From Candidatus Alistipes avicola (GTDB lineage Bacteria; Bacteroidota; Bacteroidia; Bacteroidales; Rikenellaceae): 64,000 nt of DNA. This document shows, piece after piece, positions 29,601 to 37,713 of this stretch. Each line of letters opens with the position of its first letter. Positions within the stretch are counted from its first letter, which is position 1. The notes under the pieces are model-generated. The model made no database searches. It was not told the DNA's origin and worked only from the letters and a program-made list of their open reading frames with translations. The stretch lies in the NCBI GenBank assembly GCA_019118565.1, contig DWYR01000008.1, positions 1-64,000 of the forward strand, given 5' to 3'. The position numbers and the translations under genes were made by a program.

Positions 29601-29899
29601 ATGTGGGTGATCGTCCAGAAGAGGAACAGGATGCAGAAGGCACTGGCCAGTGAGTTCATCGCATTGACCATGTGGGGAACATAGTGGGTCGAGGGGGCCA
29701 GCAGGGTGGCGATGCGGGCCAGCATCATGAATAGCGGAGCCCCGGGTGGGTGCCCTACCTCCAGTTTATACGATGTCGCGATGAATTCCGAGCAGTCCCA
29801 CAGGCTGGATGACGGCTCCATGGTGAGCAGGTAGGTCGCCGACGCTATAGCGAAGACGATCCAGCCTGTGATGTTGTTCCAGCGTTTAAATTGGTTCAT
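26696..29899 (-). CDS. DUF2723 / glycosyltransferase family 117 membrane protein
   Basis: A 1067-aa protein. The N-terminal half holds many membrane helices and the DUF2723 opening (TYLLTMEPSSSLWDCSEFIA, then KLEVGHPPGAPLFMMLAR), which resembles GT-C transferases of the O-mannosyltransferase type with an acidic residue in the first external loop. The soluble C-terminal half contains helical repeats of TPR style. The family is found through Bacteroidota and is assigned to lipid-linked sugar transfer, probably protein glycosylation; substrate unproven. ATG 29899 (MNQFKRWNNITGW) is the conserved start. Confidence 0.88.
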   Translation of the reverse strand: MNQFKRWNNITGWIVFAIASATYLLTMEPSSSLWDCSEFIATSYKLEVGHPPGAPLFMMLARIATLLAPSTHYVPHMVNAMNSLASAFCILFLFWTITHMARRIITRSGQELTRANILTILGTGIVGALAYTFTDTFWFSAVEGEVYALSSMFTALVVWLMLKWEEQADQPHSTRWIILIAYLMGLSIGVHILNLLTIPALVFIYYFRKTQKITFKGIFWSAVISGAILLFINGIIIPYTVYIGAFVDLFFVNTLGLPVNSGMVFFALALLAALGFGVYKSHKKGRVILNTILLSTLMILIGYSSYASVTIRAVANPPMNSNNPNNPFALFSMLNRDQYGDKPLLYGAQFSAPIIDYKYKTARYLDEEGKYQERRVIDGYEYPSQFLHLFPRMWNHATSEEAYKSWSAYRTKLDYVRDENGEIVRDEQGRPQRAEVLDFGRKTVWDDDSGYGPTVIVEPTALENLNYFFTYQLNHMYWRYFLWNFVGRQNDIQPSDVLITDGNWLSGIKWIDEKYLGPQENLPDEVAGNKARNTYYFLPFILGLIGLIYQLNRDPRNFSIVMWLFIMMGIALVVYFNTSPNEPRERDYVYAGSFYAFSIWIGFGVMAIRDLIVWLTKRQGITAPIAATVICMAVPGILAAQNWDDHDRSHRTYARDIGWNYLQSTLPNSIIINYADNDTFPLWFNQEVDGVRPDVRIMNSSYLGGEWYIDEMKAKANDAPGVPFTLPQSKYTYTNDLIPVVNKIDRTLDLKEAIDFVRSDDPRTKVMLSNGEQQDYLPATRFAIPVNKENAIASGIVKEEDRDLMVDTVYLNISGSTIDKSQLMLLDMFAHFDWKRPIYFTQIHTLQPLGLLDYLQFDGYSYRFVPIYTPARSVREIGRIDPDVAGPLLMETFRYGNLNDPRVYADYFTQYNLSASMSREAFARVAKEYLRRGDSIKAIELLDTGLEKFPTWQIRYTEANTLPFIEGYYMAAEYQKGDKLLMDYARNLMQYIDYYLEFEGIQGDMVLQTLFRKMDELDMLYHTTVYFRRSDVLRELNEYYRTLGAYEEELVQPEQLTLLEDSLQQAN

Positions 29900-30005
29900 A
29901 ATGAAATAAATAGGTCTTGTTTCCCGTCGCATGAGAACTCTCCCGGCGAAGGATCTGCTTGTGATTCCGGGAGAGCGGGCTTGCAACGGCCGCTTATTCG
30001 GCAGA

Positions 30006-30013
30006 CAAATATA
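30006..30013 (-). promoter_or_regulatory. -7 box for the DUF2723 gene
   Basis: Minus-strand TATATTTG fits TAnnTTTG, about 107 nt upstream of the start codon. No standard -33. Confidence 0.45.
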
Positions 30014-30105
30014 GTAATAAGATAACGGAAAAAAGAGAGCTTGTATTTCTATTTTTTATAAGTGTTGTTTTATGAGGCAGGTGTTTTTTGGGGAAAAAGA
30101 AAATT

Positions 30106-30136
30106 AGACAGTCCGAGCGGAAGGCCCGGACTGTCT
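30106..30136 (-). terminator. Terminator of the BACON lipoprotein gene
   Basis: A perfect 10-bp stem (30106-30115 with 30127-30136), followed on the minus strand by a T-rich tract. Confidence 0.75.
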
Positions 30137-30197
30137 GGAGAGATATGCCTGTTAGGAATCGGTGAGGGGTGGTTCAGCCGATCCTCCTGCATGTAGG

Positions 30198-31613
30198 TTA
30201 TTGCTGAACCGTTGTGTCGTTGGTCGAGAAGGGGAGGATTGTGATGTCCGTACAACGCAGGGCATCATCATCGACGGCGAAAGCGTAGATGTAATATTTC
30301 TGATTCGGTTCGAGTGTCTCATGAATCTCTTTGGACAGTTTGGAAGCCTCCTGGCTTAAAATCATTTCGGATGTATAGCCCATCCATCCGAAGATCTGCA
30401 CGTTGTCGGACCAGGCCGTCGAAATCTTCTCCAAAACGGTTTCGTCTGTATCTCCATCCTTGACATTGCTGAAGATTTTTGCGACGAAGTAACCGTCGTA
30501 ACCTTTGGCCGTAACCCGGACATCGATGTCAAGACCGTTGACCGAGGTAATTTGCAGGTCGAAATCAGCATTGACTTCTTCCGGGATCAGGGTCTTTAGG
30601 GTCTCTTTAGAAATTGGGGTCAACCGCTCGATAGTAGTCTGATTGACTCCGTAGGCATAAACGACGTATTCGGTGTCGGGTGTCATGTTCTCGATGAGGC
30701 GATCTGCGATCGTACCTTGCTGGAGTGCCTCTTGCGCGATGCTCTCCCAACCGAATCCCCAATCCATGTCTTTATAGAATTCGACATCGTAGTTGTAGAA
30801 ATCTTCGTCTGTTGTAAAGTCCTTGGTCGCGGAGGCGGGGAGTACGTTCAGCAGGTAGAACATCTCTTTGTCTTTTGGGGTGACGTTGACGACGAATGTT
30901 TTAGTCGTGACTTCGGAAATCGCAATTTTGAATGCCTCCTCGACAACGGTGACGGCTTCTTGTTTGATAGTAAATTGAGCGATCTGCTGGATGTCGCCGT
31001 ACTGGATCGTTACGACAGCTTCACGTGGGGAGGAGGTGTTGTTGCCCGCGGTTTCGAAAGATACGATGCCGGCCGTTTCAGTGTTGAGATTCGAGACCCA
31101 GTTTTCCGGACATGTGGCCGAAACGGCAGCTCCTTCGATCGGATTGTTGATTTTGTATTCGATTTGGGATACACCTCCCTGGGCTGGGGCATCGACCGAC
31201 TCCTGAACGAATAGAATTTCCGGCTTTGCTGTACCGGGGGCTGTCTGTTTGACAGTAAACGAGGAGATTTTCTGAATGTCTGCGTATGAAACTTCGACGA
31301 CGGTCTCTCTCGCTTGAGTGGTTTCATTGGCTGCAACCATAAATGAAATGACTCCGGGTGTTGCGGTGTTGATCTCCGAGATCCATGTGTCTTTGCATTG
31401 GGCCGAAACGGTGGCTCCTTCGATCGGATTGTTGATCTTGTATTTGATTTGAGAAGGCCCTCCTTCGGGAGATGTGTTGACGGAGGCCGTCTCGAAAGAG
31501 AGGGTTGGTGGAAGCGGTTGAGGGGAGGCGGGGTTGTCCTTGTTGCATCCGAGCAGTAGCAGTGAGGTTAATACCCCGAATAGGTGAAGTGTACGGAATG
31601 TAAAACGTCCCAT
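30198..31613 (-). CDS. Lipoprotein with two tandem BACON-type domains
   Basis: A 471-aa surface lipoprotein. The signal ends in LLLLGC with Cys23 lipidated, then a Pro-rich tether. Two closely similar domains follow at about 37-126 and 131-218; both contain KINNPIEGA, a central Trp, a Thr/Ser-rich turn and a closing strand (FTVKQ / FTIKQ). This is the pattern of BACON domains, which bind glycans or mucin or act as spacers. The C-terminal 240 residues hold two fibronectin-III-like stretches (LIENMTPDTEYVVYAYGVN and LEPNQKYYIYAFAVD). The same style is seen in the lipoprotein at 36149-37525. Ligand unknown. Confidence 0.75.
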   Translation of the reverse strand: MGRFTFRTLHLFGVLTSLLLLGCNKDNPASPQPLPPTLSFETASVNTSPEGGPSQIKYKINNPIEGATVSAQCKDTWISEINTATPGVISFMVAANETTQARETVVEVSYADIQKISSFTVKQTAPGTAKPEILFVQESVDAPAQGGVSQIEYKINNPIEGAAVSATCPENWVSNLNTETAGIVSFETAGNNTSSPREAVVTIQYGDIQQIAQFTIKQEAVTVVEEAFKIAISEVTTKTFVVNVTPKDKEMFYLLNVLPASATKDFTTDEDFYNYDVEFYKDMDWGFGWESIAQEALQQGTIADRLIENMTPDTEYVVYAYGVNQTTIERLTPISKETLKTLIPEEVNADFDLQITSVNGLDIDVRVTAKGYDGYFVAKIFSNVKDGDTDETVLEKISTAWSDNVQIFGWMGYTSEMILSQEASKLSKEIHETLEPNQKYYIYAFAVDDDALRCTDITILPFSTNDTTVQQ

Positions 31614-31975
31614 AAAAAAATAAGGTGAATTGGTGCCGAGTCTGCGGCAGGTTAATAAAAGCTACAGAAAAGAGAACTGTCCTTTTTTAATAAAAAGCTG
31701 TTTCTGTAGGCCTCTGGGCAGTTTTGGGAGGTTAATTTTGTGCAATATAAATAACAGTGTCTTTGTTTCAAAGAAAAATCAAATATTTTTTAAATTTTAT
31801 TCTTAAATGGAATTTTTTTTGGATGCTTTTAGAACAGGAAGGGGCCCTTTCGTTCGAAGGCGATTTTGAAAGTGTTTTTTAGGGGAAGGCGGATTTTTTC
31901 GGAGTGAGACGAGGCGATTCCGAAGAAAAAACCAGGGCTCAACTCTTTTTTTAGCTTCTTTTGTCGGAAAAATGT
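31614..31975. other. Intergenic region without a gene
   Basis: AT-rich spacer between the divergent BACON lipoprotein and cysS. It contains a 9-bp inverted repeat (31662-31670 with 31701-31709) 49 nt or more upstream of the lipoprotein start and an imperfect T-tract/A-tract dyad near 31892-31933. No open frame with coding character was seen on either strand. Confidence 0.6.
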
Positions 31976-31983
31976 TATTTTTG
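31976..31983 (+). promoter_or_regulatory. -7 box for cysS
   Basis: TATTTTTG fits TAnnTTTG; it ends 21 nt before ATG 32005, which also argues against the in-frame ATG at 31972. Confidence 0.5.
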
Positions 31984-32004
31984 TGCATAAAAGAGATTTG
32001 GTTT

Positions 32005-33477
32005 ATGGAATCGAAATTGACCCTGTATAATACGCTCGATCGCCGGAAGGAGCTTTTCGAGCCGATCAATCCGCCCCATGTAGGGCTGTATGTTTGCGGA
32101 CCGACCGTTTACGGTGACCCGCATTTGGGGCATGCCCGTCCGGCCGTTACTTTCGACCTGCTGTTCCGCTATTTGCGTTCGTTGGGGTACAAGGTGCGTT
32201 ATGTGCGTAACATTACCGACGTGGGACATCTTGAGCACGATGCCGACGAAGGGGAGGACAAGATCACCAAAAAGGCCCGGCTCGAACAGCTCGAACCGAT
32301 GGAGGTGGCACACTACTATACGGAGCGTTACCATCGGGCCATGGATGCATTGAATGTGCTTTCGCCTTCGATCGAACCGCATGCCAGCGGACATATCATC
32401 GAACAGATCGCCCTGGTAAAGGAGATTCTGGATAACGGATTTGCCTATCTGTCGAACGGATCGGTCTATTTCGACGTGGAGAAGTATAACGAGAAATACC
32501 ACTACGGTCGCCTCTCGGGACGCAACCTGGAGGACATCGTGACCAATACGCGCGATCTGGACGGTCAGGGCGACAAGCGCCATTCGTACGATTTCGCCCT
32601 CTGGAAGAAGGCATCGCCCGAACATATCATGCACTGGCCTTCGCCCTGGAGTGAAGGATTCCCCGGATGGCATCTGGAGTGTTCGGCCATGAGCACCAAA
32701 TACCTGGGTGAGCGTTTCGATATCCACGGGGGCGGTATGGACCTGATGTTCCCCCACCACGAGTGCGAGATCGCGCAATCGACCGCTGCATCGGGCCATG
32801 GCGCGGCCAAGTACTGGATCCACAACAACATGATTACCATCAACGGTCAGAAGATGGGCAAATCGCTCGGCAACTTCATCACCCTTGAGCAGCTCTTTAC
32901 GGGAGATCATAAACTGCTCGCACAGGCCTATTCGCCGATGACGATCCGTTTCTTCGTCCTTCAGGCGCATTACCGTTCGACGCTCGACTTCTCGAACGAG
33001 GCGCTGCAGGCTGCCGAGAAGGGTCTCGACCGTCTGATGAAGGGTGTCGAGGCACTCGGCAAGATCAAACCGTCGGCCAACTCGACTGTGGATCCCTCCG
33101 ATCTGGAGCGTCGTTGCCGTGAGGCGATGGATGATGACCTCAATTCTCCGATGGCCATCTCGGCGCTGTTCGATTGGGTGCGGATCATCAACCAGTTGGT
33201 CGAGGGCAAGCAGTCTATTACGGAGAAGGATCTCGAGGAGCTTAAACGCATCGTTCGCCACTATGTTTTCGACGTATTGGGATTGATGGATGAAAAGGCG
33301 GCTGCGGAAGGCGGTAAGGATTTGGTAACGCCGCTCGTAGACCTTCTGCTCGAGATGCGCCAGACGGCGAAAGCCAACAAGGACTGGGCACTTTCGGATA
33401 AGATCCGGGATGATTTAACCCGAATCGGTATCCGGGTCAAGGATCGCAAGGACGGAGTCGATTGGGAGATCGAATAG
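32005..33477 (+). CDS. cysS: Cysteinyl-tRNA synthetase
   Basis: Charges tRNA-Cys. The 490-aa class I enzyme has the zinc/active-site start [19 protein letters not shown] with the HIGH-equivalent HLGH, the second zinc ligands in [10 protein letters not shown] and HHECEIAQS, and KMSKS-equivalent [11 protein letters not shown] 32005 ([16 protein letters not shown]) is the usual N-terminus. Full length. Confidence 0.98.
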   Translation: MESKLTLYNTLDRRKELFEPINPPHVGLYVCGPTVYGDPHLGHARPAVTFDLLFRYLRSLGYKVRYVRNITDVGHLEHDADEGEDKITKKARLEQLEPMEVAHYYTERYHRAMDALNVLSPSIEPHASGHIIEQIALVKEILDNGFAYLSNGSVYFDVEKYNEKYHYGRLSGRNLEDIVTNTRDLDGQGDKRHSYDFALWKKASPEHIMHWPSPWSEGFPGWHLECSAMSTKYLGERFDIHGGGMDLMFPHHECEIAQSTAASGHGAAKYWIHNNMITINGQKMGKSLGNFITLEQLFTGDHKLLAQAYSPMTIRFFVLQAHYRSTLDFSNEALQAAEKGLDRLMKGVEALGKIKPSANSTVDPSDLERRCREAMDDDLNSPMAISALFDWVRIINQLVEGKQSITEKDLEELKRIVRHYVFDVLGLMDEKAAAEGGKDLVTPLVDLLLEMRQTAKANKDWALSDKIRDDLTRIGIRVKDRKDGVDWEIE

Positions 33478-33500
33478 TCTGTCCGAAAGGGGAAAGAGAG

Positions 33501-33536
33501 AGACGGGACTTCTCCGATAGGGAGGGAGTCCCGTCT
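33501..33536 (+). terminator. Terminator of cysS
   Basis: A 10-bp stem (33501-33510 with 33527-33536), with extra pairing inside the loop, followed by TTTGTGCTGTTTTTT. Confidence 0.7.
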
Positions 33537-33564
33537 TTGTGCTGTTTTTTCGAAAGAATTTGGT

Positions 33565-33572
33565 TACTTTTG
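33565..33572 (+). promoter_or_regulatory. -7 box for prfB
   Basis: TACTTTTG fits TAnnTTTG, 24 nt before the prfB start at 33597. The -33 element is weak. Confidence 0.5.
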
Positions 33573-33596
33573 TACGCGTAAAAAACATTTTGCATT

Positions 33597-34710
33597 ATGG
33601 TATTGGCAGAACAGATTAAAGAGGCTATAAGACGCCAGGTTGCGTTGGGGAGGTTTCTTTGACATCGATCAGCGTAGAATAGACCTCCAGAACGAGGAGG
33701 AGAAGACACAGGTTCCCGGTTTTTGGGACGATCCGGATAAGGCTCGCGAGCAGTTGCGCCGCGTGGCCGGGATCAAAAGTTGGGTCGAAGAGTATGATGC
33801 GGTGGTCAAGGAGGTCGAGGACCTACAGCTGATGCCCGATTTTGTGAAGGAGGGTGTCGTGTCGGAGCAGGAACTCGACGAACAGTATGCCCGGACGATT
33901 GCGAAGATCGAGGCGCTCGAACTGCGCAACATGTTGCGCAAGGACGAAGACCGGATGGGTGCCATCGTCGATATCAACTCCGGTGCCGGCGGTACGGAGG
34001 CGCTCGATTGGGCTTCGATGCTGATGCGTATGTACACCCGTTGGGGTGAGGCGCATGGCTACAAGGTGAAGGTACTCGACTATCAGGCGGGCGAAGAGGT
34101 AGGCGTGAAGTCCTGCACGCTCGAATTCGAAGGTGAGTACGCCTACGGTTACCTGAAGAGCGAGAACGGCGTACACCGTATGGTGCGTCTTTCGCCATTC
34201 AATGCGAACAACAAGCGTCAGACAACCTTTGCCTCGGTGTTTGTCTCGCCGGCCATCGACGATACGATCGAGATTACGGTCAATCCGGCCGATATCGAGT
34301 GGGATACGTTCCGTTCGAGTGGTGCCGGCGGCCAGAACGTCAATAAGGTCGAGACGGCAGTGCGGTTGCGCTATCACGGGAAGGATCCCGATACGGGCGA
34401 ACCGGTGGAGTTTCTGATCGAGAACATGGAGACCCGCTCACAACTGATGAACCGCGAGAATGCGATGCGTATTCTGAAATCGAAACTCTACCAACGGGAG
34501 TTGGATAAGCGAATGGCGACCCAGCAGGCGCTCGAGGCGACCAAGAAGCGGATCGAGTGGGGCTCGCAGATACGTTCCTATGTCTTCGATGACCGTCGGG
34601 TGAAGGATCACCGTACGGGTGTGCAGACTTCGGATGTCGAGGGGGTGATGAATGGCGATCTGGATGCCTTCATCAAGGCCTACCTGATGGAGTTCGGTGC
34701 CGAAGCATAG
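33597..34710 (+). CDS. prfB: Peptide chain release factor 2, with programmed +1 frameshift
   Basis: Terminates translation at UGA and UAA. Translation starts at ATG 33597, reads 21 codons to CTT (33657-33659), meets in-frame TGA (33660-33662) and must slip +1 (skipping base 33660) to continue with GAC at 33661. The product is 370 aa: 33597-33659 joined to 33661-34710. The downstream part has the stop-codon recognition tripeptide SPF (in VRLSPFNANNKRQTTF) and the catalytic GGQ (SGAGGQNVNK). Starting at a later ATG in the second frame would lose the normal N-terminus. This is standard RF2 autoregulation. Confidence 0.96.
33645..33663 (+). promoter_or_regulatory. RF2 programmed frameshift site
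   Basis: GGGGAGG (33647-33653) is an internal Shine-Dalgarno-like element, 3 nt before the slippery CTT TGA C. This is the same order and spacing as the classic RF2 autoregulatory site. When RF2 is scarce the ribosome slips from CTT to TTT and makes full-length protein. Confidence 0.93.
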
Positions 34711-34731
34711 TGTATCAGAAGAAAAGTTGTT

Positions 34732-34766
34732 CCATCGCCTTGTGCAATGCTTGCACAAGGCGATGG
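34732..34766 (+). terminator. Perfect hairpin between prfB and DUF1343 gene, no U-tract
   Basis: A perfect 16-bp stem (34732-34747 with 34751-34766) with a 3-nt loop. No T-run follows, so it may be an inefficient terminator, an mRNA-stabilising or processing hairpin, or a protein-binding site. No promoter box was found for the gene 20 nt downstream. Confidence 0.5.
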
Positions 34767-34785
34767 CGTGTAATAAAATAAAGCG

Positions 34786-35952
34786 ATGAGAAAACGTTTT
34801 TTGTTTGTCGTCAGCTTGCTGATGGCTTTGGGCGTATTTCGGGTGCAGGCAGATCCCGTGTTGGTCGGGGCGACCGATACGGCTGCCTATTATCCCCATC
34901 TGGCCGGGCGTCGGGTTGCCCTGTTGGCCAACCATACCTCGATGGTCGGGGAGCGTCATCTGGTCGATCTGCTCCACGAGCGGGGATTTGACATAACCGG
35001 TATTTTTGCTCCGGAACATGGTTTCCGGGGAACGGCCGATGCCGGAGAACATATCAACAATGAAGTCGATCAGGCGACCGGAATTCCGATCCGCTCGCTC
35101 TACGACGGCCGCACACAGCGGCCTTCGGATGAGGCGATGCGTTCGTTCGATGTGCTGGTGGTCGATATGCAGGATGTGGGGGTGCGTTTCTACACCTATT
35201 ATATTGCCATGTTGCGCATGATGGATGCGTGTGCCGATTTCGGACAGGAGGTTATCGTGCTTGATCGTCCGAATCCGAACGGAATGTATGTGGACGGCCC
35301 TATTCTGGAAGAACGCTACAAGTCGGGAGTGGGGGCGATTCCTGTCCCGGTGGTACATGGACTCACCATGGGCGAGATCGCCCGGATGGCTGTCGGCGAG
35401 GGGTGGACTGGAGCTTGTGAACTGCTTGTGGTCCCTTGTCGCAACTATACCCATCAGACCCGTTATGAACTGCCGATTCCCCCTTCGCCCAATTTGCCGA
35501 CTCTGCGGGCAATCTACCTCTATCCGTCGGTCTGCCTGTTCGAGGGAACGGTGCTGAGCGTGGGGCGTGGAACCGACAGGCCGTTTGAGGTGTATGGTCA
35601 TCCGGATCTTCCGGACGAACTGTTCGGATATAGTTTTACACCACGACCGACAGCTGGGGCCAAGGAGCCTTTGTGGAACGGACAGCTTTGTCATGGGCGG
35701 GATTTGAGCCAGTTCCCGTATGAGGATATACTGCGGCGTGGATTTACGCTCGACTATTTGATCGAGGCCTATCGGGTGTTGGTTCTGGGCGATGCCTTTT
35801 TTAAGCCGATTTTCGAGAAATTGATAGGGGTTGGCTATGTGCGTCAAATGATTATGGCGGGCAGTACTGCCGAAGAGATTCGGGCTCGCTGGCAAGAAGA
35901 GGTGCACCGATTCCTACAGAAAAGAAAACCTTATCTTATATACCAAGAATAA
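34786..35952 (+). CDS. NamZ-like exo-beta-N-acetylmuramidase (DUF1343), exported
   Basis: A 388-aa protein with a signal peptide (about 1-22, MRKRFLFVVSLLMALGVF). The DUF1343 core includes RRVALLANHTSM, GIFAPEHGFRGTADAGE, SLYDG and FDVLVVDMQDVGVRFYTY. Family member NamZ of Bacillus removes MurNAc from peptidoglycan fragments, and Tannerella homologues act in MurNAc salvage. Probably used in the periplasm for cell-wall recycling. Start is ATG 34786. It may share the prfB transcript. Confidence 0.88.
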   Translation: MRKRFLFVVSLLMALGVFRVQADPVLVGATDTAAYYPHLAGRRVALLANHTSMVGERHLVDLLHERGFDITGIFAPEHGFRGTADAGEHINNEVDQATGIPIRSLYDGRTQRPSDEAMRSFDVLVVDMQDVGVRFYTYYIAMLRMMDACADFGQEVIVLDRPNPNGMYVDGPILEERYKSGVGAIPVPVVHGLTMGEIARMAVGEGWTGACELLVVPCRNYTHQTRYELPIPPSPNLPTLRAIYLYPSVCLFEGTVLSVGRGTDRPFEVYGHPDLPDELFGYSFTPRPTAGAKEPLWNGQLCHGRDLSQFPYEDILRRGFTLDYLIEAYRVLVLGDAFFKPIFEKLIGVGYVRQMIMAGSTAEEIRARWQEEVHRFLQKRKPYLIYQE

Positions 35953-36036
35953 TTGTTGTTTCGTTCATTTTAGCATAAGATCTTGTTGGTTCTCCTGCGG
36001 TCGCTTTTTTGTCGACTTCGTCGGGCAATTTTTTTG

Positions 36037-36065
36037 TTTGAATTCGAAATAAATTTCTATATTTG
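36037..36065 (+). promoter_or_regulatory. Promoter for lipoprotein gene at 36149
   Basis: TTTG (36037-36040) and TATATTTG (36058-36065), 17 nt apart (19 preferred). Leader of about 80 nt, very AT-rich before the ATG as usual for Bacteroidota. Confidence 0.55.
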
Positions 36066-36148
36066 CGGGGTTTCAACGAAAACGGATGTTTTGAAAAAAA
36101 TAGAATAATATACGAATTTTTTTTAACAACAACTATTTTTTAATAATT

Positions 36149-37525
36149 ATGAAAATCAAACTGTTTCTATTGGCTGCGATTGCCGCTTTGACGACGATGG
36201 TCGGATGCGGCAACGATAACAATGAGTCTGGTCCTACTCCTCCGGATCCTGCACTGCCCGAAGGATATGAAATCACTTTCGGAGCCTCTACGTTCAGCTC
36301 CCAGGAGATCACCATTACCCCGTTGAGTACAGAGGCTGAAGAGTCGCTTTATGTCGTGTATGTAGCTACCGAGGCGATGTTCCAGGAGTATGGCTCTGCG
36401 GAGGCTTATGCTACGGCGGATTTGGCGGCTTGGATTACGGCGTATCCGACGGCATCAATGGAAGAGATCGTTTATGCGATGACCAATAACGGACAGAATA
36501 AAGGTTCAATGACGACCAAAGTGACAGGTTTGAGAGCGGATTCCAGATATTATGCAATGGTTGTCGGTATCGACCTGGAGGGCTCGTTTACGACCCAAGG
36601 GACGGAAGAGCTTTTCACATCAGGCAGCAAACCGGAGGTAGTTCCCGTCGATTGCGACTTTACGTGGGAGGTTGTTCGTCAAGGGTCTATCTTCATCGAC
36701 GTGGAGGTTACTCCGACCAATACGGAGGTCCCCTACGTAGCCTTCTGGCTGTCACAGGAAGAGTATCAGAATGTAGGTGGTACCCCCGAGGGCCTACAGA
36801 CGAACCTGGAGGCATATATGGAATATTTGACCGAGAGTGCCGGTTATGAATCGGTTATTGACTTGATGGCTATTTTGCAGAATAAAGGAGAGCAGACTCT
36901 GCAGCTACAGGGCCTGGAACCTGAAACCTCTTATATTCTGTTCCTTTGCGGAATGGATGCTTATGCCCGCCCGACGACTGAGGTTCAGGTTCTTACCTCC
37001 AATACGATCGCTTATGTCGCTTCGGATGCGACCCTGACGCCTGCCGCCCGAGTATATGACGGAACCTCCGCTTCAAGTATGAGTCCGACGATGTTCCCGC
37101 CTGAGACGTACAGCGGAAACTATTTCGTTCGTGTTAAGCCTATTTTGAATGATAAAGCCGTCGCTTGGTATCTGTTGCCGACTCAGACGGATTACACGAA
37201 GGATACCGACAGCGAGTTGCTGGTTCGTGTGTCGCAGCAGGGTAATGGCCCGATTACCGCTTCGAATATCGATGTAGTGACTCCCAATACTACCGAAGGA
37301 ACTTTCTACCTCTATATGTATCCTGTCAATGAGGAGGGTGAGCCGGGCAATATTGCGAAAATGTCGATTCAGATCGATGCTGACAGCTTGTGGGACATCA
37401 ACACGATCTTCGATGAGGACTACACGCAGGGTGCTGCACCGTCCGTAACCGTTCATTTCAGTTCGGCAGAGAAGATGATGGGGGCTTCGGCCAAGGTGAA
37501 TGCCATTCGCATTCGCAGAATGTAA
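36149..37525 (+). CDS. Surface lipoprotein with fibronectin-III-like repeats
   Basis: A 458-aa lipoprotein: signal with lipobox TTMVGC (Cys about 21), a Pro-rich tether, then repeated modules ending in patterns such as VTGLRADSRYYAMVVGIDLEG and LQGLEPETSYILFLCGMDAY, the L-x-P-x-T-x-Y signature of fibronectin type III folds. The build matches the C-terminal half of the BACON lipoprotein at 30198-31613, so the two may be distant paralogs. Probably a surface-exposed binding or structural protein; ligand unknown. Confidence 0.7.
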   Translation: MKIKLFLLAAIAALTTMVGCGNDNNESGPTPPDPALPEGYEITFGASTFSSQEITITPLSTEAEESLYVVYVATEAMFQEYGSAEAYATADLAAWITAYPTASMEEIVYAMTNNGQNKGSMTTKVTGLRADSRYYAMVVGIDLEGSFTTQGTEELFTSGSKPEVVPVDCDFTWEVVRQGSIFIDVEVTPTNTEVPYVAFWLSQEEYQNVGGTPEGLQTNLEAYMEYLTESAGYESVIDLMAILQNKGEQTLQLQGLEPETSYILFLCGMDAYARPTTEVQVLTSNTIAYVASDATLTPAARVYDGTSASSMSPTMFPPETYSGNYFVRVKPILNDKAVAWYLLPTQTDYTKDTDSELLVRVSQQGNGPITASNIDVVTPNTTEGTFYLYMYPVNEEGEPGNIAKMSIQIDADSLWDINTIFDEDYTQGAAPSVTVHFSSAEKMMGASAKVNAIRIRRM

Positions 37526-37557
37526 AAAAGCAGAGCGGCCTGTTGCGGTCGCCGATT

Positions 37558-37600
37558 AAAGTGGGAGTCCCGAATTGATTTCGGGGCTCTCACTTTTTTT
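37558..37600 (+). terminator. Terminator of lipoprotein gene
   Basis: A 17-bp stem with two G-U pairs (37558-37574 with 37580-37596) followed by a run of Ts. Confidence 0.85.
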
Positions 37601-37651
37601 TCGAATCGGAGATAAAAACGGGGAAAAATGGGGGTAGATTCAGAGGAAATG

Positions 37652-37683
37652 TTTGGCACTTTGTGAAATATTGGTTACTTTAG
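37652..37683 (+). promoter_or_regulatory. Near-consensus promoter for fbp
   Basis: TTTG (37652-37655), 20 nt, then TACTTTAG (37676-37683): one base off the TAnnTTTG box. Leader about 25 nt. Confidence 0.45.
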
Positions 37684-37713
37684 TAAAAAAATACAGCAAA
37701 TCCAATAGTAACT

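Noticed and set aside
31662..31709. Invertible promoter
   Set aside because: The 9-bp repeats are only 30 nt apart and no recombinase gene is near; too short for a DNA inversion switch.
33640..34710. prfB starting from the later ATG
   Set aside because: The upstream 21 codons, SD-like GGGGAGG and CTT-TGA-C are the standard RF2 frameshift; a start at 33640 loses the family N-terminus.
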